NCBI RefSeq assembly: GCF_037893015.1
Contig: NC_133662.1
Coordinates: 201,635,050 to 201,699,049, forward strand
DNA length: 64,000 nt
DNA from: Macrotis lagotis
Taxonomy: Eukaryota > Chordata > Mammalia > Peramelemorphia > Peramelidae
Direction: 5' to 3'
Position 1 is the stretch's first letter. Every line of letters begins with the position of its first letter. The position numbers and the translations under genes were made by a program. Below the pieces are notes generated by a model that was not told the origin of the DNA, did no database searches, and saw only the letters and a list, made by a program, of their open reading frames with translations. Below are positions 44,690 to 54,111 of this stretch, piece after piece.

Positions 44690-45375
44690 CAGCCAGACTC
44701 TGGGTTACTTTTCCAAGCTTTCTTCAGACAGAGGGACTTTCCATACCAGAAAGTGCTTCTATACCAATGAAATCATAGATCCAGTCCCTATCTTCTCACA
44801 CACTGAACAATCTAAACCATATTTAAATGTACATCTTGACTTCACTTGGTTTTCTCTGCAAATAACATTGTATCCTGTGCCTTTATGCTTCCTCTTCCTA
44901 ATGCTTGGAATGCTTTCCCTCCTCATCCAATACCTCAGGAAGCTCCTGGCCCTCTTAAAAGCTCAGCTCAGGTGTTACTTCCTACAGGAAGGCTATCATC
45001 ATAGGACAGCTAGGTTGTACAGTGGATAGAACACCCCCAAATCAGGAAGATTTGAGTCCTGGGTGACACTAGACAAGTCACAACTTCTGGTTGCCTTTGT
45101 TTCCTTATCTGCTAAAATGGAGATAAATAATAGCCATTACTCCTCAAGACTCTTACAAGAATCAATGTATAAAACACTTTTCACTATATAAATTTATTAT
45201 TAATAATAAAAAAGTTAGTAGTATTTTATCTGTGCATCGCATTCTATCTTCCAAGTAGAGTGTTAGCTTTTTGAACACAAGAAACTTTTGTTCTCATCTT
45301 TAAATCTCCAATGTCTAGAGTTATATTTTGTATACAACATGCAATACACATCATAAGTGATTATTGATTTTTGTC
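44690..45375 (+). repeat. L2-type LINE 3' region, sense, split by a SINE
   Basis: cctaatgcttggaatgcttt, ccctcttaaaagctcagctc, aggtgttacttcctacagga and, after the SINE, agtgttagctttttgaacac and ctccaatgtctagagttata. A THER1-like scrap is possible at 44735-44800. Confidence 0.7.
45003..45215 (+). repeat. Mar/MIR-type SINE, sense, nested in L2
   Basis: aggacagctaggttgtacag, tggatagaacacccccaaat, ctagacaagtcacaacttct, aaatggagataaataatagc. Confidence 0.75.
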
Positions 45376-45564
45376 GAATTCTAATCTTTTGTTCAGAATT
45401 ATTTTAGATTTTCTTTGACTCTTGCAAATGTCAACTGGAAAGCATAAAGTATGATGGCAATTTCCTGAAATTAAAAAAAAGTAAAATAAACCTTTACTTG
45501 AGAATTCTCTTTCAGAAAATATTTTTTACTTGTATACTGATTACCATCCAAATCATGATATCTT

Positions 45565-45732
45565 GAAAAGCAATATGGTGCTTATGGGAAAAAGACTGGA
45601 TTTAGAATCAGAAAACAGAGCATATTGGCTCTGTTATTTGCTATTTTGATGACCTTGGGAAGCTCACTCAATTTAGTTAGATCTCAGTTTCTTCATGTAA
45701 AATGAGGGAATTAAATTAGATCAAAAGTGTCA
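45565..45732 (+). repeat. MIR-type SINE, sense
   Basis: gactggatttagaatcagaa, gatgaccttgggaagctcac, tgtaaaatgagggaattaaa. Confidence 0.7.
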
Positions 45733-45984
45733 AACATGAAAGGCTACATTATTCCCAAGGACAGCCTGAACTAGATTAAAATTTAATAGATTATATTTAA
45801 CAAAATATGTTTAAAAATACAATAGAACATAACTAATATTAATATGTGGTTTTCTAAGTCTGTGTATCACCCTGAGGGATCCTTATGTATGGGTTTATGG
45901 CTTACATTTTTATTTTAATTTGACCCTACTGGACTAGAATACTTTTGAGCCCCCTTCCAGATCTAAATCTAAATAATTGACAGA

Positions 45985-46320
45985 CAAGGAGGGACTTGTG
46001 TACATACAATGTTCTGCTCACTTCCTTCAATATCAGATCATATAAACCTAAGTTTTTCTGAAATCATCCTGCTTATCATTTCTTATTGCATAATCATTTC
46101 AAATATGTAACACAACTTGTTCAGTCATTCCCCAATTGACAGACATCCCATTAATTTCTAATTCTTAGCCACCACCAAAAAAAAAGATACCAGAAATATG
46201 TTTGTGCAAATAGATCCTTCTCCCCCACTTTTTAAAAATCTCTTTGAGATACAGATCTAGAAATGGTATTGCTGGATCAAAAAGGTAAAATGTATGGTTT
46301 ATTAAATTGTTTTCAGAAAA
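45985..46320 (-). mobile_element. LINE-1 ORF2 C-terminal / 3'UTR fragment, antisense
   Basis: ttgttcagtcattccccaat, cccattaatttctaattctt and gaaatggtattgctggatca parallel the antisense L1 at 21395-21560, so this is the ORF2 C-terminal region of a related L1, broken by frame changes. Confidence 0.75.
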
Positions 46321-46344
46321 TGCAACTCTGCTAATAAAGGACTT

Positions 46345-46567
46345 CTTTGAAAGAAATGAGCAGCTAGATGGCTCAAAGAATAGAATGCTAGGTCTGAGTT
46401 CAAACGTGGTCTCAGATTGGGCAAGACAATTAATCTCTGTTTGTGTTAACCCACTGGAGAAGAGAATGGTAATCTACTCTAGTATTTTTTCTGAGAAAGC
46501 CAAATGAACAGGATCTCCATGTGGTCATGAAGAGTTCGACATGACTGAACAATTGGATAGCAGCAGA
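46345..46567 (+). repeat. Mar1-type SINE, sense
   Basis: gagcagctagatggctcaaa, taggtctgagttcaaacgtg, actggagaagagaatggta, ttcgacatgactgaacaatt. Confidence 0.85.
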
Positions 46568-46580
46568 AACAACAAATGAG

Positions 46581-46733
46581 GGGTGGCTAGGTGGCACAGT
46601 GGATAAAGCACCGGCCCTGGAGTTAGGAGTACCTGGGTTCAAATCCAGTCTCAGACACTTAATAATAACCTAGCTGTGTGGTCTTGGGCAAGCCACTTAA
46701 CCCTGTTTGCCTTGCAAAAACCTAAAAAAAAGA
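46581..46733 (+). mobile_element. WSINE1-type SINE, sense
   Basis: ggggtggctaggtggcacag, cggccctggagttaggagta, acttaataataacctagctg, gccttgcaaaaacctaaaaa. No clear target duplication seen. Confidence 0.9.
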
Positions 46734-48230
46734 ATAGTGGAAATTTGAGACAACATTCTGAGCTGAGGTGGTAGAGAAGGGAAGTTATGGAAGATCAAGG
46801 AGGTATGAAAAGCTTTGGAAGGGTCATTGTGGGCAATGTGAGAGGAAGTTCATAACAGAGGTGAAGGATTGTCCAGCCCAGTTGAAGTTGTGTGATATAT
46901 TTATAGTGGACACAATAAGAGTGACTATGTCATTTCTCCACTTTCATTCAGTAGTATGTGTGTGGACACAAAGGGAATTCTCCAGAGGAGAACTGAGGAG
47001 TTGAGGGTCATGTTGTAGTCAAAAAGTCAGGTTTGGTAGAAGAAGATGGAGGGTGAGGTGGAAAGTCAACAGACTACTGTCAGATATGATAGTAGAATTC
47101 TTGAACATGGAGGTGATAGCAAGTTAATGGGAAGATTAAGAGTATGATCATCTTTGTGTGTGGTTGAGATGGCATGGAAGAGTAGCTCATGGGAAAAGAG
47201 GAAGCTGAAGAATTTAAGGGAGGTCAATAAGAAGTTGAAGTCCCTTAATATGAAAACAGGGGTTGAGGAGGAGAGAAAAATTGTGAACTAGGTACTGAAC
47301 TTAATGAGGAAGGAAGGGGAGTGATCTGGAGGTCTGCAGACAACTACCAGAATTTTGATTGGGTAGAAGTTGGAGATTGTATGGACTTTAAAGAAGTGTT
47401 TATTGCATCATGGATGTAGGGAGACAATCTGGAAGGATTCAATGGTAATAAAGGGGTAATTCAATCCTTTACCTCAACCAGTAAGTTTAGGGGATTGAAT
47501 CAAGGTGCAGCCAGTAACGAAAAGGGTGAACAGAAAGGCCATATAATCAGGGGAATCCAGGTCTTTAGAAGATGAAAGAAGTAGAAGGGGAAAAGATTTC
47601 ACATGAAGACAATTTTTTCCTATGGAATAAGCATTCCTGATGTCATTATAAAATGGGTAGATAGTTGGGGACTTAGTTGGGACTTTGGAGTGGGAAGGAT
47701 GAGGGAATTGGGAATAAAGAAATGGGTGTTGAAGGATGAGAAATAGATTTTGGATTATGACAGAGGGGAAATCAGAATCACTGGAATGAACAGGTCTGAG
47801 TATATTAATAGATTGACTGATTGATTGACTATTCCTTTTCCTAGAGAAGGCTGGAGATTAGGTAGGAGAAAGGCAACAGGAAAGGCAAATCCTTGCTTTT
47901 CTTTTCCTCCTCTCTTATGGGACAGGCAAAGCAGGAGATAAAAGGTGAGAGGTAGGATGGAAAGTCACTCTACTTCCCAATTACAGCTGAGGCTGGAGAC
48001 CAGATGGGCTCCTATGAAGAGAAAGATGGAATTTGCATTGGGCTCCATACCATCTTCCCTCCGAGAACACAGGTAGCAGGATATGACATAGGATAAATAG
48101 CTAGAGAACTGATATGAGCTATATAATGGTAGAAAAATGACAGGCTGAAGGACATTGCAGTCCTTCAGTTCATTTCCCTCAATGTTTTTAGAGGTTGAGA
48201 ATTTAAAACTCACAATGTAGGAGATCAAAT
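46734..48230. other. Unassigned purine-biased sequence
   Basis: Over 1 kb is rich in GGAAG/GGTGAGG-type phrases, with no long ORF and no recognised family. The style resembles the body of an old interspersed repeat, but I cannot name it. Confidence 0.35.
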
Positions 48231-48234
48231 AATT

Positions 48235-48592
48235 GTTTGAAGACAATGGGATGATTAGCAATAATAGCACTTATCTCTCAGGATTGTTGAGAGAACAAAA
48301 TGAGAATATTTGTAAATTACTTTGAAAACCTTAAAGATAGTGATTATAAATGCTAATATTGTAATTAGTGTTTTAAAATTTTCAAATACTTTAGTGTCAC
48401 TTCATTTCTTCCTTACAATAACTTTTTAAGTTATTTCAAAGACATTTAATAGATGAAGAAACTGAGAATGAAAAATTAAGAGATTTGCCCAGGGTCTCAC
48501 AGCTAGTGACTCTGGGGGATTGTATTTGAACTCAGTTTCCCCCTGATTCAAAATCTGTCATTCCATCCACTTCTATTACCTCCTTACCTAAA
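48235..48592. repeat. MIR/Mar-type SINE remnants in opposite orientations
   Basis: 48240-48360 is a sense tail (tctctcaggattgttgagag). 48380-48590 is antisense (tagatgaagaaactgagaat, cagggtctcacagctagtga). Confidence 0.6.
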
Positions 48593-49780
48593 TAGGCTCT
48601 TGATTTCACAAGAGGAAGGTAGATTTTTGTGAGCTTTCCTCATGAGGCAAAGATAAGTCACTGGAGCCCAGCAGGCTTTGATTGGAATCATTGAGAATAT
48701 TGAAGAAGTCAATGAAAGAAGACTTGGAAGAACCAGCTGGGGGAACTGAGTCAAGAAGACAGCAAGAGATAGCTAGGAATATGGCAAAAAAAAAAGTCAG
48801 TTTAGAGAAGAGGTAAGAGAAAGGCTGAAATTCACTGGAAGAGAACTGAAGCATATTTCTAACCTCAAATGTAGTTTATAGCTTGCAATACGTGATACCT
48901 ATCAGAAGTACTGGTTACTCTCTATTGCCATCTTCTGTTGGATAGAGACACAAAAGAGAAGGGAGAAGAAAATTAGATCTGCCATGCTAGCAGAAACAGG
49001 TTGGACAAACAAGGATTCAGTCGAATCAAGAACTCCCTGAGCTTGTCTTCTCTGGTCAAAGAGGCAACCAAAAGGACTCTGATTTTAGAGAATTGCTTGT
49101 CAAGACTATAGTCTGAGACTTCCTAAGCACATTTTAAAGGATGATTGGGAGTTAAATAGTGCTTGTCACTGCTTCATACATTTGAGAGTAGAACAGGGAA
49201 TGTTTTCTCTAATGAGAGCAAGTGTTGTTCTTTCTCTTATATCTCAATGATAGATTTCTGTGAAGTCTATGACCCCATGTCCTCATAAATATTATGGGCA
49301 TTGATGGGAGTGGTTAACCTAGTTTATGGATTAACTATGATGTTCTCATTATTCTTATTTTCCCCTTATTACTAAGTAAAAGTTTTATGTTTAAGAGTTA
49401 ATGTCATTATTCATGACTGATTTTTTATAGTTAGAAATCATAGTAGTGCAGACTCAGGACCTACAGTGGGAAGGAGTGAGAACATATTCTAATCTTATCC
49501 CCAGTCCCTGAGAGAATCTGAGTTGTAATTACAAGGTAGGGATTCTTTCTTGGGAATATAGACCTGCTAATATGAGGACAGGTTGGCATGAGCTAGCCCA
49601 AAGTGAGTATTACCCTCATGAAAGATTACATTGGGAGAAAGGTTCTCATCCAGGATGCCATGAACAAGTTATATAGGTCAGAAATAAGTTGGCAAAAGAT
49701 AGCACTTTGCTATTGGACACTGGAAATCCTTATAGAGTTTGAAGTCATTCTAGCTTACATGTTGTCGTTTTTTATTTTTA
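48593..49780. other. Unassigned intergenic sequence
   Basis: No recognised element. The open frames at 48606 and 49603 lack family features; the second runs into a SINE. Confidence 0.3.
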
Positions 49781-49783
49781 TTT

Positions 49784-49935
49784 TTTTTTTAGGTTTTTGC
49801 AAGGCAAACGGGGTTAAGTGGCTTGCCCAAGGCCACACAGCTAGGTCATTATTAAGTGTCTGAGACCGGATTTGAACCCAGGTACTCCTGACCCCAGGGC
49901 TGGTGCTTTTATCCACTGCGCCACCTAGCCACCCT
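49784..49935 (-). mobile_element. WSINE1-type SINE, antisense
   Basis: gcaaggcaaacggggttaag, cacacagctaggtcattatt, gcgccacctagccaccc. Flanked by gttttttattttta-type repeats on both sides. Confidence 0.95.
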
Positions 49936-49945
49936 GTTTTTTTAT

Positions 49946-50357
49946 TTTTAAAGGAGGTGGTAAGAACCCTGGAAAACTACTTTCAATGGGATTTTAGCCT
50001 AATTTCATTAATTGGGTTAAACTTATTAACTTATAAACACATTTTGTATTTCAACACTTTAAGAATGATATAAAAGCTGTTGCTTAATTGAATCTAGAAG
50101 TGTTTGAAAGTATGTTGAATAAGGTAAGAATTGGGAAATGTTTCAGCAGGCTTGGTGGAGGTAACACATACAACATGCTTCTGGGGCTAACGCTGATTAG
50201 GTGTCCAAACTGAGTCCAGTGTCAAAATGGTGAGCTTCCGGGGCGGGGGGGTCACCAGGCTGCCTAAGGAGGGACAAACTGGCCCAAATCAAAAAATAGA
50301 ACAGGTGCTAATCACAATGGGAATAGCCTGAGCAAACAGGGAAGCCCATCCTCAAGA
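49946..50357. other. Unassigned intergenic sequence
   Basis: Includes one G-rich block at 50238-50252 (ggggcgggggggtc). No element recognised. Confidence 0.3.
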
Positions 50358-50447
50358 AAAGGAAGGAAGGAAGGAAGGAAGGAAGGAAGGAAGGAAGGAA
50401 GGAAGGAAGGAAGGAAGGAAGGAAGGAAGGAAGGAAGGAAGGAAGGA
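50358..50447. repeat. (GGAA)n microsatellite
   Basis: About 22 GGAA/AAGG units, followed by GAAAGT units and further purine-only sequence to about 50518. The Ser/Phe/Leu/Pro-repeat open frames over it are artefacts. Confidence 0.95.
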
Positions 50448-50529
50448 GTGTGTAAGGGAGAGAAAGTGAAAGTGAAAGTGAGAAAGAAAAGGAAGAAAAG
50501 GGAGGAAGAAGGGAAAGGCAAATATTTCA

Positions 50530-51470
50530 CTAGTACTCAGGTATAAGGAAAGGTTGTTGTATTCCAAGAGTCAAGAATTATATGTTTAATTTTATCCTGA
50601 GGTATAAATTAGGTGAACTAAAGAGAAAAGGTAAAGATGCCTCTTTTTTGAATTTTCAGGGTTTGTTGAAGCATCAATTTAAAGATCATGACACAGGGAT
50701 GGTAAAAACTTTATTTATCTGCCAATAGAACTATCTTTCGTACCTCTTAAGCCCTTAATACCCACAAACAAAATTAAGGGAAATGCTTTGTTTGGCAAAA
50801 TAAATAAATAAATTCTAATTTAAAAAATAAGTTTCATAATCTTCTTTGAAGTCACAAATGAGCAACAATAAAAAAATATAACATACACTTGGCTGCAGAG
50901 ATCAGTGTAGATGGAACATGAGTATTTTAATATTATTTTTCATAGTCAGACAATCCACTTATGTCACTCCAGCAAAACAAAAAATCTCAAAGGTTAGCTT
51001 CACATTGACAAATCCTTTGCCACTGCTAAGGAACCTGGGTAAAGCACAAGACACCTATGTGGAAGATAAATATTATAATACAGAAAATGAACCAAAAGGG
51101 AACAGTCTTGAAAATCCAAAAGTGAGTTGTTATGAACTCACTATATACATATATGTCCATATACACACATATATGTATATATTACATATATACACACACG
51201 CGCACACAAATGTATCCTTTGGATTTATGATTCAGTTGTAATTCTTCTGTGACTATGTAAATTGGACTTTTTTCTTTAAAATGAAGACTGTTTTGTTGCC
51301 CTACAAAGAGAAGATAGATGGGGGATACACTAAATAGACTCAGAATTCAAGTCCAATGGACATTGTGCAACAGATGCAATAAGGTGAGAACTCATCAGAT
51401 AATTGATGTGCAATGAGATAGAGTTTGTTTGTACTTGTTTATTAGAATTCTACAAGGGCACCTCTGCCAG
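50530..51470. other. Unassigned, downstream of EXTL2
   Basis: Includes an imperfect (TA)/(CA) region at 51140-51210. No recognised SINE or LINE. Candidate minus-strand poly(A) signals (plus-strand tttatt) at 50710-50715 and 51438-51443. Confidence 0.35.
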
Positions 51471-51471
51471 G

Positions 51472-51560
51472 CCCTAATAATAATAACTCACATTTACAGA
51501 GTACTTTAAAGTTTACAAAGCTCTTTACATATATAATCTCATTAAATCCCTGTTTTAACA
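51472..51560 (-). repeat. Antisense MIR-type tail fragment
   Basis: ataataactcacatttacag, aaagctctttacatatataa, tctcattaaatccc. Confidence 0.6.
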
Positions 51561-52427
51561 TTCTTCTAAAACAGAACTGGTTTGTACGCATTTCTTAAAT
51601 GTCGATGCAAACCTGATGCAAAGTATATGAGTGAAGGAGTGTACATTCTTAAGGTCAGATTTAGTGACAAAATGTACAACATGAATCCCGAGATGCCGTT
51701 AGACTTTCAGCTGCATATAAGTAAGTTAACACGGGCTGCATTTTCTGTGATCCATGCAGTGGATGTTTGGTAAAATGAAGTTAGCAATCAGACATTTTTT
51801 AGCTATTAGACAACCACCAAGTCATGAGAGACCTTGCAGTGAAAATGAAAGCTGGGGTGACTGCAGCCACATCCTGGCCTGCAGAATAAGTCTAGTCAGA
51901 GAGGTTGGGTTGGCCAGCAGAGGACTCAACAGCTGCCTTCAGATGTTCTCTCTTTGAAGGAAATGTGAGGTTAACAGTATGTTTCCTCGATGGCTTTCCC
52001 AGCGACAATACAGGACTTTGTCATGAGTCCAACTGGCATTTGAGGTTTGAGATGAAGGCAAGCAGCCTTAAATGAGAAAGCAGAAGGAAAAGTCTCATGG
52101 GTTTCAGACCCTGGAGACAGCTACTATTGTCCTTAAGGCAAATGCCAAGAGTCAGAGAAGAAGGAAAACAGTCTTAAAATGTAAACAGTAATGTCACAAA
52201 CCAAGGAAAGTAATGCACCTGGATATCCTGGCAATAACACCAGCAACATCTCTTTCTGAAACAAGGAGGGGTTTCCCAACTTAGTGGCACTACCCATTCT
52301 GAAGCTTAGTAGTGACCACCTTGGACTTCTGAGGGGATAACAGTCCATAATGTTGCTATAAAGACTTAACACTGAGAAGCTACCCAAATACCCAAGCAGT
52401 TTGAGGATTATGATTTATTCATCTATT
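51561..52427 (-). other. EXTL2: Probable EXTL2 3'UTR
   Basis: Lies directly 3' of the EXTL2 stop codon and is free of recognised interspersed repeats, unlike the flanking DNA. The most plausible AATAAA on the minus strand is at 51443-51438, giving a 3'UTR of about 1 kb. One at 52417-52412 is too close to the stop to be an obvious site. The plus-strand open frame 51582-51773 is probably accidental. Confidence 0.4.
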
Positions 52428-52919
52428 TTACATTTTGCTTTTATGGTTGGCATAGTATGGAAAACCAAACTGGGAAATCATAATGTTGGAGTATTTTAAG
52501 GGCATGCTGTCATAGATCTTCACAAGCTTATTTATACAGTAAGATCTCTGCAAGAAGTGATCCGCCCGGTGCCACATTCCAGAATAGCCACTGCTGGTCT
52601 CTTTTTCTAAATTGCCCATTTCCACAGGCTTCACAAATACCCCAGAGGTCTTCCCGATGTGTTTGGCGACCATAAAATTCATGGCGATGTCATCACAATT
52701 TTGCGTCTCATCAATCAGAGCATGGACAGTAGCTGGTTGTTTCTGGAAGTATTCGAGGTATTTGCGGTTGAAGAATGATGCTCCAATCAACACCATGGAG
52801 TACTGGTCTCCATTTCCAAATCCTGGTATTTGCAGCTCAAATCCACCATAACTATAAACACCTGAAGCAGTGGGGACATGCTTTCTAGGGACAAATCCTA
52901 CAATCTGATCAGGAAATTG
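52428..52919 (-). CDS. EXTL2: EXTL2 coding exon C (residues 169-331 and stop)
   Basis: 492 bp including the TAA at 52430-52428; acceptor cctttcag ends at 52920. Encodes the C-terminal two-thirds of the GT64 domain: QFPDQIVGFVPRKH, GNGDQYSMVLIGASFF, IDETQNCDDIAMNF, SGYSGMWHRADHFLQRSYC and the terminal ISQFGFPYY. The antisense open frame at 52612-52851 is a shadow. Confidence 0.97.
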   Translation of the reverse strand, partial: QFPDQIVGFVPRKHVPTASGVYSYGGFELQIPGFGNGDQYSMVLIGASFFNRKYLEYFQKQPATVHALIDETQNCDDIAMNFMVAKHIGKTSGVFVKPVEMGNLEKETSSGYSGMWHRADHFLQRSYCINKLVKIYDSMPLKYSNIMISQFGFPYYANHKSKM

Positions 52920-54055
52920 CTGAAAGGAGGGGAAAAGTAACACAGTTAGTATAGCAGTAATTTAGAATAGACAAGTTTAAGTCAGTGTGGTTTGCCAAAG
53001 GAAATTAAGCTAGTATGTCAACTTTGTTCTATTTCTGACTTTATTTGTTCTCACTTCCTGTCTAGTGTTGGACAAGTAGCTTTATTTCTATCTGCTAGCA
53101 TCACTTTGCGGGTCAGATGCTACTGCAACACAAGTCTCTTGTATAAGGAAGTCTATGTGGATAACCCACTCAATGTAAGTATTATCCAGGTGATACCACA
53201 AAATTTTGGTTCAAGGTGGTTTTGTGGATATGGCCCTAGCAATTGAGGCGGGGGATAGTCAACAAAGGCCTCATGTAGAAGAAAGCATTTGAACCAAGAT
53301 CAAAAATACAGGTATTCTAAGAAGTGAGGAGGAAGTTTTTCAGACATGAGAGATAAGCAGTGAAAACAGGTAGAGACAGAAAAGGAAATGCCATGTATGA
53401 GGAACGATAAGAAGATAGTTTGACTGGGCTATGGAGTGTGTAAGGAAAAAAAGGTACATAGGTGGATGGGCACCAGGTTGTGAAGACCAAGGGCTATCAA
53501 TTTTACTTTTGCAACATCTGTTGAATATGCCCCTTTCTCTCTTCTGATATTAAGACTTACTTCACTTTAGCCTTTCATCACTCACTACCTGGACTATTGC
53601 AATATCAAGGCTCTGCCTTTCTCAATACTCTCCCTACTCTAATTCATCCTTCTTTCAGTCTCTAAAGTCATTTTCCTAAAATATGGTTCTGATTGTGTCA
53701 CTCTCCTTTATCAATAAACTCAAATATCTCCCTTTTATAAAACTCCAGGTACAAATTCAAAATGCTCTTTTTAGCATTTGAAGCTCTTCATAATCTAGTT
53801 CCCCTCCTACCTTTGCAGGCTTCTATTTCTTACTCCCCTACAAATACTCTGACTCAGTGCTACTGGTCTTCTGGCTGCTCCATGAAGAAGACTCTTATCT
53901 CTTGGTTCTGGGCATTCCCTCCTCCTTTCTAACTACTGACTTCCTTGGATTCCTCTAAGTCCCATTTAAAATCAATCCTAGCTTCTATAGGAAGCCTTTC
54001 CCAATTCCCTTTAATGCTTTCCCTTCCTATTTATTCTGTATAATAGTATATTTTG

Positions 54056-54111
<56 letters not shown>

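Noticed and set aside
46768..47960. Possible processed pseudogene in the purine-biased stretch
   Set aside because: No translated frame resembles a known protein; style fits an old repeat better, though I could not name it.
50312..50567. Ser-Phe-Leu-Pro repeat proteins
   Set aside because: Translation of the GGAA microsatellite in two frames of the minus strand.
51582..51773. 63-codon frame antisense to EXTL2, looking somewhat protein-like
   Set aside because: Lies within the probable EXTL2 3'UTR on the opposite strand; no known domain, no supporting exon structure.
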